Shown here: piece by piece, positions 16,386-24,976 of the stretch
How positions within the stretch are numbered: the stretch's first letter is position 1
Layout: each line of letters begins with the position of its first letter
Assembly (NCBI GenBank): GCA_002069725.1
Contig: MWBW01000018.1
Span: forward strand, 1 to 50,907
Reading direction: 5' to 3'
Length of the DNA: 50,907 nucleotides
From: Firmicutes bacterium ADurb.Bin248
GTDB taxonomy: Bacteria > Bacillota > Clostridia > Christensenellales > CAG-138
Translations under genes and position numbers: made by a program
Notes under the pieces: generated by a model
What the model was told of the DNA's origin: nothing
The model's database searches: none
What the model saw: only the letters and a program-made list of their open reading frames with translations

Positions 16386-19337
16386 TTAGATCAGATACCC
16401 GTAATCCCGCATCACTGTCAGTATAAAGCATTCTATATCCGGGTCAAGCCCATTCGGCGCGGACAGGTCGTATTGAGCGGCGTCCCCCGCCATGCGCACG
16501 AGCGCACGGTCGGACCCCAGGGGGTAAAAGCCGCTGTTCCTGCTCTCTTCGAATTCTTCGAGCGAGGGGAAGAGCGTAAACTTCTCCTCGTACGGCCTGC
16601 TTTCGTAGGGGCAGAAGGCCGCGCAGTTGCCGCACTCGTTGCAAAGCCGCTCGACGTGCAATATCTGCCTTTGCGCGTGCCCCGGAACCTCTACGGCGAT
16701 GTTCGCGCGGTTCGGGCAGACCGAAACGCAGTTTTCGCACACCGTCGAGCAGCCGATGCAGCGCGAGGGCTCGTTCTCGCAGGGCGCGCAGAGGCTGTCC
16801 CGGCTCAGGAGCGTTTCGCGGTAATCGCGTTTCGCGTCCGCGGGGATTTCGTACTCGCGCGCTTCTTCGATGACCGCGTCCGCGAACCTGCGCGCGTCGG
16901 CGATGGCCTCGACCACGGTCGCGGGGCCGCGCAGCGCGTCGCCCGCGGCGAACACGCCGTTGCCGCAGTTGAACTGCGCGCGCCCCTTCGCGTCGAGCGT
17001 CACGCCGTAGCGCGCGAAGGCCGTCTCGTCGGGCCTCTCGCCCACGGCGGCGACGACCGCGTCCGCGTCGATTTCGACGAGCTCGTCGGTTTCGACAGGC
17101 GCGCGCCTGCCGCCCGCGTCCGGCTCGCCGAGCTTCATCCTGCGGCAGACGAGTTTGCCGTTCTCCTGCCTCACGGGCGCGAGCAGTTCCGCGAAGGTTA
17201 CGCCGTCCTTTGCGGCGAGCTCGAGCTCCTCCTCCTCGGCGGGCATATACTTCTTCGTGCGGCGGTAGATGATGGTCACCTTGGGAACGCCGAGCCTTTT
17301 TGCCGCGCGCGCGGCGTCCATGGCCGTGTTGCCGCCGCCGACGACGGCCACGGCCTTGCCGAGCGATAGCGTTTCCGGCGCGGACTTGGCGGCCCTGAGA
17401 AAATCGACGGCGTTGACGACGTTCCCTTCGATGTCGAGCCTGCCCCGCTTCGCAGCGCCGAAGGCGAGCAGTATGTAACCGAAGCCCTGCTTCTTGAGTT
17501 CCGCGAGGTCCGGCGCGTCCTTGCCCGTGACGAAGGCCGCGCCCATGCGCGCGCAGAGCGCGACGTCGTTCTCGACGGCGTCCGTCGGGATGCGGAACTC
17601 GGGGATCACGCTGCGCACGAGCCCGCCGAGCTCCTGCTCGCGCTCGAACACCGTCACGGGATAGCCCTCCCGCGCGAGGAAGTACGCCGCCGCGAGCCCC
17701 GCGGGGCCTCCGCCGACGATCGCCGTGCGCGGGCCGTCCTTGATTTCGACCGGCTCAATCTGTTCCATCAGCGCGTCGTAGCCCTTTTCGGCGGCGATGA
17801 GCTTGATGCCGCGGATGCGCACGCTGTCTTCATAGAAGTTGCGCGTGCACTTGTCCATGCAGCGGTGCGCGCAGATCGTGCCCGTGATGAAGGGCAGCGG
17901 GTTTTTCTCGGCGATGACGCGCAGCGCGTTCGCGTATTGTTCCTTCTCGACGAGTTTGATGTATTCCGGCACGTCCTGGCCGATGGGGCAGCCGTGCGCG
18001 CAGGGCGCGGTGAAGCAGTCAAGGAGCGGCACCTTCCCGTCGAATTTGCGCGAGGGCAGCGGCTTTATGGGTTTCCTGTGGTGCGGGTCGTCCACGACGG
18101 CGCGCGAGAGCTTCTCGACCGCATCCGCGTCCACGCCCGGGAAGGGCTTGTAGTCGAAGCTTTCGGAGAGCCTGGCGAGCTGGCGGAACCTCCCGTAGCC
18201 GCCGGGCTTCAATATGGTCGTGGCGACGGTTACGGGCCAGATGCCCGCCTCATAGAGCTTTTTGAGATTGAAATAGTCCGCGCCGCCGGAGAAGGAGAGG
18301 CGAAGCTTGCCCCCGAAATCCCTGGCAAAGCGCGAAGCCATCTCGATGGTCAGCGGGTACAGCGCCCGGCCGGACATATACATTTCGGAGCTCGGCAGTT
18401 CGCCCGCCTTCACGTCCACGGGGAAGGTGTTCGAGAGCTTGAGGCCGAATTCGAGGCCGAGGCTCTCGGCGAGCGCCTTGAGCCGGCGGAACATCGGCAC
18501 CGCGTCCTCATATTGCAGATCCTCGTTGAAGTGGTGCTCGTCGAAGGCGATGTAGCCGTAACCCATCGCGTCGAGGCGTTTCCTCGCGAATTCGTAGCCG
18601 AGTATGGTCGGATTGCACTTGACGAAGGCGTTGAGCCGCTTTTCCCTGATCAGATACGTCGCGATGGCCTCGATCTCGCCCGGCGGGCAGCCGTGCAGCG
18701 TCGATATGGTCGCGCCGGAGCAAATATAAGGTGAAATACCGTCGATGTAGGCTTCGTCCCCGGGGAAAAGCTCCTTTGCGACGCGGATGCACTCCGCCCA
18801 CTCGGGCGTCGCGGATGCGTCCTTCATGCCCTCGATGAAACGCTCGAGCTTGGGCGTTTGTATGCCCGCGAGGTCGTAGCCCACGCTCATGTTGAACGCG
18901 AAGCCGTCCGGGTCGCCGAGCTTCCATTTACGGGAAATCAGCTTGAGGGCGATCCAGGCTTTGACGTACTCGTCGAACGCCTGCGGCACGGTCAGTTCGG
19001 TCGACCACTCGCAGTTGTAGCCCTCGTCCGTGGCGAGTATGCACGGACGGGCGATGCAGGCGGCGAGCTCCGCGCCGTCCATCTTCTGCACGGTCTTGAG
19101 CTCGAAAAAGCGCGCGCCCGCGCAATAGGAGGCGATGATGTTCCCCGCAAGCTGCGTGTTCGGGCCCGCGGCGGGGCCGAAGGGCGTTTCGAGCCTGCCG
19201 CCGAAAAGCGGCAGCGTTTTTCCGTCCATTTTGCGGTACAGCTCGTTGACGCCGAAAACGGAGCCGTGCTTTTCATACTCCGTGAGGAGCCAGTCCATCA
19301 GCGCCCCGAAGGGCAGGGGGATCATGCGTTCGCTCAT
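16386..19337 (-). CDS. ygfK: YgfK, FAD/iron-sulfur oxidoreductase of the purine cluster
   Basis: A 983-residue YgfK-type protein (often annotated putative selenate reductase, now linked to anaerobic purine breakdown). Residues 1-400 form a dihydroorotate dehydrogenase-like TIM barrel (TPFGPAAGPNTQLAGN). Residues 440-500 hold a GltD-like cysteine domain (Cys441, 446, 450, 489, 493, 497). A FAD site GGGPAG is at 542-547 and a second nucleotide site GGGNTAMDAA near 680. The C-terminus has ferredoxin-type clusters CIGCSTVCENCVSVCP and CNECGNCAAFCP. Length is close to the family norm of about 1,000. AAGGAGG precedes the start. It lies 13 bases after ssnA. A role as reductase of the xanthine-derived ring or electron hub is inference. 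Confidence 0.93.
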   Translation of the reverse strand: MSERMIPLPFGALMDWLLTEYEKHGSVFGVNELYRKMDGKTLPLFGGRLETPFGPAAGPNTQLAGNIIASYCAGARFFELKTVQKMDGAELAACIARPCILATDEGYNCEWSTELTVPQAFDEYVKAWIALKLISRKWKLGDPDGFAFNMSVGYDLAGIQTPKLERFIEGMKDASATPEWAECIRVAKELFPGDEAYIDGISPYICSGATISTLHGCPPGEIEAIATYLIREKRLNAFVKCNPTILGYEFARKRLDAMGYGYIAFDEHHFNEDLQYEDAVPMFRRLKALAESLGLEFGLKLSNTFPVDVKAGELPSSEMYMSGRALYPLTIEMASRFARDFGGKLRLSFSGGADYFNLKKLYEAGIWPVTVATTILKPGGYGRFRQLARLSESFDYKPFPGVDADAVEKLSRAVVDDPHHRKPIKPLPSRKFDGKVPLLDCFTAPCAHGCPIGQDVPEYIKLVEKEQYANALRVIAEKNPLPFITGTICAHRCMDKCTRNFYEDSVRIRGIKLIAAEKGYDALMEQIEPVEIKDGPRTAIVGGGPAGLAAAYFLAREGYPVTVFEREQELGGLVRSVIPEFRIPTDAVENDVALCARMGAAFVTGKDAPDLAELKKQGFGYILLAFGAAKRGRLDIEGNVVNAVDFLRAAKSAPETLSLGKAVAVVGGGNTAMDAARAAKRLGVPKVTIIYRRTKKYMPAEEEELELAAKDGVTFAELLAPVRQENGKLVCRRMKLGEPDAGGRRAPVETDELVEIDADAVVAAVGERPDETAFARYGVTLDAKGRAQFNCGNGVFAAGDALRGPATVVEAIADARRFADAVIEEAREYEIPADAKRDYRETLLSRDSLCAPCENEPSRCIGCSTVCENCVSVCPNRANIAVEVPGHAQRQILHVERLCNECGNCAAFCPYESRPYEEKFTLFPSLEEFEESRNSGFYPLGSDRALVRMAGDAAQYDLSAPNGLDPDIECFILTVMRDYGYLI

Positions 19338-19350
19338 GCCGATTTCCTCC

Positions 19351-20682
19351 TTATCCGTTGAGCCGCGCCCAGAGGGCTTTGGCAGTTTCCAGGGTTTTCG
19401 CGTTGACCTCTTCCTCGTCGACGCCCACGAGCACGCGGTCTTTCATCAAAATCCTGCCGTTGCACACGGTGGTCTCGCACTGGCGGCCCGTCATGCCGAA
19501 GAGTATGTGGCCGTCCACGTTCTCGTGTGAGAACGGCGTATACGGCTTGTAGTCCATGACGACGACGTCCGCGGCGGCGCCGGGCTTCAGTACGCCCAGA
19601 GGGGAGTCGAAGTAGCGCGCGGCGATCTTCGCGTTGTTCTCGAAGAGCATCGCCGTGACCTCGCCCCAGGCGACGTTGGGCAGGCACGCGTTGTGCCGCT
19701 GTATGGCGAGTGCGGCCTTGAGGCTCTCGGTCATGTCGAACGTGTACGCGTCCGTACCGAGGCCCACGAGCACGCCCTTTTCGAACATTTGCAGCACGGG
19801 CGAGCAGCCCACGGCGTTGCCCATGTTCGATTCCGGATTGTTGACGACCATGCTGCCCGTTTCCCTTATGATGTCCATTTCCGCGGGATTCACATGGATG
19901 CAGTGGCCGAGTATCGTCTTTTCTCCGAGTATGCCGTTGTGCAGCAGGCGGTTGACGCTGCGCGTGCCGTGGTTTCTCAGGCTGTCGTACACGTCGTTCA
20001 TGCCTTCGGCAACGTGTATGTGGAAGCCCGTCCTGCCCGCGTTCTCGCGCACGCACTTTTCAAAGGTCGCGTCGCTCATGGTGAACAGCGCGTGGCCGCC
20101 GAACATGGCCGCGACCATGGGGTCCTTTTGCTTCCCGCACCAGCTTATGAAATCGCCGTTCTCTTTGATGGCGGCGTCGCGCTTTATTTTGCCGTCCCGG
20201 TCGGAGACCTCGTAGCACAGGCATGTGCGCACGCCCAATTCCTTTGCGACGTCCTTGATGGCGAACAGGCTGCCCTCGATCTGCGCGTAGCTCGCGTGGT
20301 GGTCGAAAAGCGTCGTGCAGCCGGTCTTGATGCAGTCGATATAGGTCTGGTAGGCGCTGCGCCGCGTATCCTCGATGGTCAAATGCCGGTCGATCTTCCA
20401 CCACATGCCGTCGAGCACCTCGAAGAAGTTGGTCGGGCTGTGGCCGCGCATCGCAAGTCCCCGCGCGAGCGCGCTGTAGATGTGGCTGTGCGCGTTGATG
20501 AAGGCGGGCATAATGACCCCGCCGCGCGCGTCGACGAACTCGGCCTTGGGGTATTTCGCGCGGATTTTCGCGTCCTCGCCGACCTCCTTGATATTTGTGC
20601 CCTCTATGGCGAGCGCGCCGCGCTCGAAGTATGGGTTCGCCCCGTCCCTTGTGACGAGCCTTCCGTTGCCGATGACGATCAT
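19351..20682 (-). CDS. ssnA: SsnA, amidohydrolase-family aminohydrolase
   Basis: This 443-residue metal-dependent hydrolase of the amidohydrolase superfamily (guanine deaminase/chlorohydrolase branch) is SsnA of the selenium-purine cluster. The metal-binding HSH is at residues 65-67, a later His is in HHASYAQIEG, and NNPESNMGN and GLGTDAYTFDM are the C-terminal metal and substrate segments. It probably opens or deaminates a purine ring intermediate. AAGGAGGG precedes the start. It is the first gene of the minus-strand operon ssnA-ygfK-xdh-deoC. A strong intrinsic terminator lies between its promoter and its start codon. Confidence 0.92.
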   Translation of the reverse strand: MIVIGNGRLVTRDGANPYFERGALAIEGTNIKEVGEDAKIRAKYPKAEFVDARGGVIMPAFINAHSHIYSALARGLAMRGHSPTNFFEVLDGMWWKIDRHLTIEDTRRSAYQTYIDCIKTGCTTLFDHHASYAQIEGSLFAIKDVAKELGVRTCLCYEVSDRDGKIKRDAAIKENGDFISWCGKQKDPMVAAMFGGHALFTMSDATFEKCVRENAGRTGFHIHVAEGMNDVYDSLRNHGTRSVNRLLHNGILGEKTILGHCIHVNPAEMDIIRETGSMVVNNPESNMGNAVGCSPVLQMFEKGVLVGLGTDAYTFDMTESLKAALAIQRHNACLPNVAWGEVTAMLFENNAKIAARYFDSPLGVLKPGAAADVVVMDYKPYTPFSHENVDGHILFGMTGRQCETTVCNGRILMKDRVLVGVDEEEVNAKTLETAKALWARLNG

Positions 20683-20718
20683 GTCCGTCCCTCCTTATTT
20701 GCTGCTCTTATTATGGTT

Positions 20719-20766
20719 AAAAAAAGCGCGCCGGCAGTCAAACGAATCCGTCCGACGCCCGCGCGC
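20719..20766 (-). terminator. Intrinsic terminator inside the ssnA leader (attenuator candidate)
   Basis: On the minus strand GCGCGC (20761-20766) and further pairs reach GCGCGC (20726-20731) around a GATT loop, followed by seven T. It lies between the promoter at 20803-20831 and the ssnA start at 20682, so transcripts must pass it. Confidence 0.8.
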
Positions 20767-20802
20767 GAAGCACTTCCTTACAGCAGTCCTGTATTTTTTT
20801 CT

Positions 20803-20831
20803 ATTCTAACACGAAGAATTTCTCTTATCAA
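20803..20831 (-). promoter_or_regulatory. Promoter of the ssnA-ygfK-xdh-deoC operon
   Basis: On the minus strand TTGATA (20826-20831), 17 bases, TAGAAT (20803-20808). Start of transcription expected near 20797. Confidence 0.7.
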
Positions 20832-20845
20832 GAGGCGAGAGATCA

Positions 20846-20874
20846 AAAATGTTTTAGATTGCCTAAAATATTTT
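20846..20874. promoter_or_regulatory. Palindromic operator between divergent purine operons
   Basis: AAAATGTTTTAG (20846-20857) and CTAAAATATTTT (20863-20874) are inverted repeats matching at 11 of 12 positions with a 5-base spacer. The centre lies about 62-63 bases upstream of both predicted transcription starts. Likely the site of the YheO-type regulator encoded next to it. Confidence 0.65.
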
Positions 20875-20885
20875 GTGATTTCCTC

Positions 20886-20915
20886 TTGAATTCCTGCGCG
20901 AACATGGTGTAAACT
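20886..20915 (+). promoter_or_regulatory. Promoter of the regulator-ygeY-ygeW operon
   Basis: TTGAAT (20886-20891), 18 bases, TAAACT (20910-20915); about 30 bases before the regulator's start. Confidence 0.6.
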
Positions 20916-20946
20916 GGACATATCGAAAGCATGGGGAGGGACCGGC

Positions 20947-21591
20947 ATGGACGAGGAACTGCTCGATACGCTCAAACGGCTTGCCAGGGCAATTGCGGCG
21001 CAGTTCGGGCCCAACTGCGAAGTGGTCGTGCACGACCTTACGGGCGGCGATCCGGAAAACACGATCGCTCTCATCGAGAACGGCCATGTGTCCAACCGCA
21101 GCGTGGGCAGGGGAAGCTCGCACATCGCGCTCGAGGCGATCAAGGCGATCAAGGCGGAGAAGCCGCTCGCCGACCATTACGATTATCTGACCAAGACGGC
21201 GGACGGGCGCATACTCCGCTCCGGCACGGTCTACATCAACGATTCCTCCGGAAAGCCCGCGGGCATCTTCTCGATCAACTTCGACCTCACGCCGCTGATG
21301 ATGGCAAAATCCGCCCTGGATTCGCTGGTCAGGAGCGAGAACGGCTCCGGCGAGCCGGAGCGCATCCCCACGAACGTCAACGAGCTTCTCGACGACCTGC
21401 TCGAGCGCAGCGTCCAGCTCATAGGCAAGCCCGTCGCCATGATGAACAAGGACGACAAGGTGCGCGCCATACGCTACCTAAACGACGCGGGCGCGATGCT
21501 CATCACAAGGAGCGGCGACAAGATCGCCTCGTATTTCAGCATCAGCAAATACACATTGTATTCCTATCTCGATTCCGGCGGCAAAAGCTGA
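20947..21591 (+). CDS. YheO/DauR-type PAS-HTH transcriptional regulator
   Basis: This 214-residue regulator has an N-terminal YheO-like PAS domain ([31 protein letters not shown]) and a C-terminal helix-turn-helix (about residues 165-210, ending [10 protein letters not shown]). This family includes DauR and regulators of amino-acid or purine catabolism. A GGGAGGG site precedes the start. It is transcribed away from the ssnA operon and leads ygeY-ygeW, with an AT-rich palindrome in between, so it probably controls both arms of the cluster in response to a purine intermediate (inference). Confidence 0.88.
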   Translation: MDEELLDTLKRLARAIAAQFGPNCEVVVHDLTGGDPENTIALIENGHVSNRSVGRGSSHIALEAIKAIKAEKPLADHYDYLTKTADGRILRSGTVYINDSSGKPAGIFSINFDLTPLMMAKSALDSLVRSENGSGEPERIPTNVNELLDDLLERSVQLIGKPVAMMNKDDKVRAIRYLNDAGAMLITRSGDKIASYFSISKYTLYSYLDSGGKS

Positions 21592-21637
21592 CCGCCCGGG
21601 CATGATAAAGAACAGTACCGTTGAAAAGGAGAGTCAC

Positions 21638-22999
21638 ATGGATACCCAAAGCGTTAAAAAAGCGGGCGAAAAATACCTTCCCCAAATGACGAGGTTCCTG
21701 CGCGACCTGATCCGCATCCCGGGCGAGAGCTGCGGCGAGGAGGGCGTCATCAAAAGGATCGCCGCGGAGATGGAAGCCGTGGGCTTCGACGAGGTCGTCA
21801 TCGACGGCCTTGGCAACGTGCTCGGCTACATGGGCGAGGGCGCGCGCCTGATCGCCTACGACGCGCACATCGACACGGTCGGCCTCGGGAACAAGGCCAA
21901 CTGGAACTTCGACCCCTACGAGGGCTACGAGAACGAAACCGAGATCGGCGGGCGCGGCGCTTCCGACCAGCTCGGCGGCATCGTGAGTTCCGTCTACGGC
22001 GCCAGGATCATGAAGGACCTCGGCCTGATCCCCGAAGGCACGCGGATACTCGTGGCCGGCACCGTGCAGGAGGAGGACTGCGACGGCATGTGCTGGCAGT
22101 ACATCTACAACAAGGATCACGTCAAGCCCGAGTTCGTCGTCATCACCGAGCCGACCGACGGCGGCATCTACCGCGGCCACCGCGGCCGCATGGAGATCCG
22201 CGTGGACGTGCGCGGCGTTTCCTGCCACGGCAGCGCGCCCGAGCGCGGCGACAACGCCATTTACAAGATGGCGGACATACTCAAAGAAGTCGAGGCGCTC
22301 AATGAGAACGGCTGCGGCGACGGCGTCGAAATCAAGGGCCTCGTCAAGATGCTCGACCCGAAATACAACCCCGAGCATTACGAGGACGCGCGCTTCCTCG
22401 GGCGCGGCACGGTCACCACAAGCGAAATCTTCTTCACCTCCCCCTCGCGCTGCGCTGTGGCGGACTCCTGCTCGATCTCGCTCGACCGCCGCATGACCGC
22501 GGGCGAAACGTGGGATTCCTGCATCCGGGAGATCGAGGCGCTGCCCTCGTGCAAGAAGCACGGCGCCAAGGTTTCGATGTATATGTACGACCGCCCCGCG
22601 TGGACGGGCGAGGTGTACGAGACCGAGTGCTACTTCCCGACCTGGATCAACAAAGAGAGCGCGCCGCACGTGCAGGCGCTCGCCGACGCGCACAGGGCGC
22701 TTTACGGCGAAGAGCGCACAAACGAGCCGGGCAACGTCGACAAGCGCCGCCGTCCGCTGATCGACAAATGGACGTTCTCGACCAACGGCGTGTCGATACA
22801 GGGCCGCTACGGCATACCCTGCGTGGGCTTCGGCCCAGGCGCGGAAAGCCAGGCGCACGCCCCCAACGAGATCACCTGGAAGAAGGATCTCGCGACCTGC
22901 GCGGCCGTCTACGCGCTCGTGCCCTCGCTCTACAAGGGCGGCGCCGGCGGCGACGTGACGCAGTTCCGCGCGACGCTCACCGACAACGACATCAAATAA
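21638..22999 (+). CDS. ygeY: YgeY, M20-family metallohydrolase of the purine cluster
   Basis: A 453-residue member of the M20/ArgE/DapE metallopeptidase family. [10 protein letters not shown] places the metal ligands His77 and Asp79, [11 protein letters not shown] and VQEEDCDG the next ligands, and [12 protein letters not shown] starts the dimerisation domain. It matches YgeY, annotated as a selenium-metabolism hydrolase, which acts with YgeX/YgeW on diaminopropionate-type intermediates of purine breakdown. The start at 21638 is set by AAAGGAGA; an upstream in-frame start at 21602 lacks one. It is followed after 15 bases by ygeW. Confidence 0.92.
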   Translation: MDTQSVKKAGEKYLPQMTRFLRDLIRIPGESCGEEGVIKRIAAEMEAVGFDEVVIDGLGNVLGYMGEGARLIAYDAHIDTVGLGNKANWNFDPYEGYENETEIGGRGASDQLGGIVSSVYGARIMKDLGLIPEGTRILVAGTVQEEDCDGMCWQYIYNKDHVKPEFVVITEPTDGGIYRGHRGRMEIRVDVRGVSCHGSAPERGDNAIYKMADILKEVEALNENGCGDGVEIKGLVKMLDPKYNPEHYEDARFLGRGTVTTSEIFFTSPSRCAVADSCSISLDRRMTAGETWDSCIREIEALPSCKKHGAKVSMYMYDRPAWTGEVYETECYFPTWINKESAPHVQALADAHRALYGEERTNEPGNVDKRRRPLIDKWTFSTNGVSIQGRYGIPCVGFGPGAESQAHAPNEITWKKDLATCAAVYALVPSLYKGGAGGDVTQFRATLTDNDIK

Positions 23000-23014
23000 T
23001 TTACGGAGGATATT

Positions 23015-24208
23015 ATGAGCAACGTCAGGCAGTACACCGACGCGATCAGCAAGCTGAACCTGAAGGATATGTACGAGGGCGACTTCTTCCTCACCTGGGA
23101 GAAGAGCTTCGACGAAATCCGGGGCGTGTTCGCCGTGGCGGACGCCCTGAGGAACCTGCGCGAGAGGAACATTTCCTCGAAGATTTTCGACAGCGGCCTG
23201 GGCATCAGCCTGTTCCGCGACAATTCGACCCGCACGCGCTTCTCGTTCGCCTCCGCGTGCAACCTCCTGGGCCTCGAGGTGCAGGACCTCGACGAGGGCA
23301 AGAGCCAGATCGCCCACGGCGAAACCGTGCGCGAGACCGCCAACATGATCTCCTTTATGGCGGACGTTATCGGCATACGCGACGATATGTACATCGGCAA
23401 GGGCAACGCCTATATGCGCGAGGTCGTGGAGGCGGTCAAGGCCGGTCACCGCGACGGCGTGCTCGAGCAGAAGCCCACGCTCGTCAACCTCCAGTGCGAC
23501 ATCGACCATCCCACGCAGGTCATGGCGGACACGCTGCACCTCGTGCACGAGTTCGGCGGCCTGGAGAACCTGCGCGGCAAGAAGGTCGCCATGACATGGG
23601 CGTACTCGCCCAGCTACGGCAAGCCGCTGTCCGTTCCGCAGGGCGTGATCGGGCTGATGACGCGCCTTGGCATGGAAGTGTCCCTCGCCTATCCGCAGGG
23701 CTACGAGGTCATGGGCGACGTGGCGGAGCTCGCCAAAAAACAGGCGGCCGAGTCCGGCGGCAGCTTCACCATCTCCCACGACATGAAGGAAGCCTTCCGC
23801 GGCGCGGACATCGTCTACCCCAAGAGCTGGGCGCCCTTTAAGGCCATGGAGGAGCGCACCGACCTGTACGGCCGCGGCGATTCCGAGGGCATCAAGGCGC
23901 TCGAAAAGCGCCTGCTCGCGCAGAACGCGCAGCACAAGGACTGGGAGTGCACCGAGGAAATGATGCGCCTCACCAAGGACGGCAAGGCGCTCTATCTCCA
24001 CTGCCTGCCGGCCGACATCACGGATATTTCCTGCGAGGCCGGCGAGGTTGCGGCGAGCGTGTTCGACCGCTACCGCGACCCGCTCTACAAGCAGGCCTCC
24101 TTCAAGCCCTACGTCATCGCGGCGATGATCTTCCTCGCCAAGGTGAAGGACCCCGCAGGAAAGCTCCTCGAGCTCGAGCAGAAGGGCATCCTCCGCCACA
24201 ACGCTTAA
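23015..24208 (+). CDS. ygeW: YgeW, knotted carbamoyltransferase
   Basis: A 397-residue carbamoyltransferase of the aspartate/ornithine transcarbamylase fold. The carbamoyl-phosphate loop STRTR is at residues 71-75 and HCLPADI lies near residue 330. The length and the DIDHPTQVMAD segment fit YgeW. In the purine pathway it is thought to release carbamoyl phosphate from a carbamoylated diamino acid, giving ATP through a carbamate kinase (not in the window). GGAGG precedes the start, and a strong terminator follows at 24226. ygeX, its usual neighbour, is absent here. Confidence 0.94.
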   Translation: MSNVRQYTDAISKLNLKDMYEGDFFLTWEKSFDEIRGVFAVADALRNLRERNISSKIFDSGLGISLFRDNSTRTRFSFASACNLLGLEVQDLDEGKSQIAHGETVRETANMISFMADVIGIRDDMYIGKGNAYMREVVEAVKAGHRDGVLEQKPTLVNLQCDIDHPTQVMADTLHLVHEFGGLENLRGKKVAMTWAYSPSYGKPLSVPQGVIGLMTRLGMEVSLAYPQGYEVMGDVAELAKKQAAESGGSFTISHDMKEAFRGADIVYPKSWAPFKAMEERTDLYGRGDSEGIKALEKRLLAQNAQHKDWECTEEMMRLTKDGKALYLHCLPADITDISCEAGEVAASVFDRYRDPLYKQASFKPYVIAAMIFLAKVKDPAGKLLELEQKGILRHNA

Positions 24209-24225
24209 TCGAATCGACTTTGCAT

Positions 24226-24259
24226 CGCGCGGACGGCCTCTGGCCGCCCGCGCGCGTTT
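24226..24259 (+). terminator. Terminator of the ygeY-ygeW operon
   Basis: CGCGCGGACGGCC and GGCCGCCCGCGCG pair around a 3-base loop and are followed by CGTTTATT. Confidence 0.8.
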
Positions 24260-24328
24260 ATTCGGCGTCCATTGGCTTTTTCGCGGGGAATCGTTATAAT
24301 AAACTTGAAAACGCATGCGGAGGATGAT

Positions 24329-24775
24329 ATGAACACGAACGTCGCGGATATGCACAGATACCTTGAGAAATGGCAAAGCATTCTGCGCCTGATGGATTGG
24401 GATATCAAGCTCCGGCCCGTCGAAAAGGAGTGGCGAAAAAGCGGCGACATCAAGATCGACACGGACGACAGGACCGCCGTACTGCTCGTCAACGTCTGTA
24501 ACCCCAGGCAGACGAACCTCGAGGAGCTGATCGTCCACGAATTGCTGCACCTGAAGCTCTGGGGCATGGATCAGATGATCGAAACCCTGATGAATTGCGT
24601 GTATGGGGAAGACGAAAGCGACAAAAAACGCGAGTTCGCCTATACGCAGTTCATGACGCTGCTGGAATCCACGGTGAACGATCTCGCCAAGAGCTTCCTG
24701 CAGCAGGCGGGGGAGGACAGGGAAATCTCCTTCGGAAGGTTGGAAAAAGAGGTCCGGGAGGAAATCGGCGGGTAG
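24329..24775 (+). CDS. Hypothetical protein with HELLH zinc-protease motif
   Basis: A 148-residue cytoplasmic protein, not matched to a named family. VHELLHLKLWGMD at about residues 71-83 is the HExxH zinc site of gluzincin or minigluzincin folds, and acidic residues after it (EDESD) could supply a third ligand. The start at 24329 follows GGAGGATG. It stands alone between the ygeW terminator and the pyrG leader. Either a small metalloprotease or a zinc-binding fold without activity. Confidence 0.7.
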   Translation: MNTNVADMHRYLEKWQSILRLMDWDIKLRPVEKEWRKSGDIKIDTDDRTAVLLVNVCNPRQTNLEELIVHELLHLKLWGMDQMIETLMNCVYGEDESDKKREFAYTQFMTLLESTVNDLAKSFLQQAGEDREISFGRLEKEVREEIGG

Positions 24776-24850
24776 CTGTCCCCTGTAACCCCAAAAGAAA
24801 CCCTTATTTTCAGCATAAACAATCGTTATGCCGTCCCCGCCAAAAAACCG

Positions 24851-24889
24851 TTGCGCACCCGCGCGCCACGGTCATATAATCATAAGGGC
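24851..24889 (+). promoter_or_regulatory. pyrG promoter with GGGC start site
   Basis: TTGCGC (24851-24856), 18 bases, TATAAT (24875-24880), then CATAA and GGGC at 24886-24889. A transcript starting GGGC is the hallmark of CTP-sensed reiterative G addition at Gram-positive pyrG. Confidence 0.75.
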
Positions 24890-24916
24890 ACCCCAATGCA
24901 AAAACGTATTTTTGCG

Positions 24917-24966
24917 GCGCGTCTCCCCTTCGAGGGAGGCGCTATTCTTTTATTTTTATTTTTTGG
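24917..24966 (+). promoter_or_regulatory. pyrG leader: pyrG leader attenuator
   Basis: GCGC-CTCCC and GGGAG-GCGC arms pair around a CTTCGA-type loop, followed by a long T-rich tract. The left arm TCTCCCC is C/U-rich, as needed to pair with a poly-G 5' tail when CTP is low. Confidence 0.75.
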
Positions 24967-24976
24967 GAGGTGTGGC

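Noticed and set aside
21542..24550. A 1,002-codon open frame on the minus strand opposite ygeY and ygeW
   Set aside because: It is the mirror of two well-identified genes in GC-rich DNA; the translation is low-complexity, rich in Arg, His, Val and Glu, and has no family motif.
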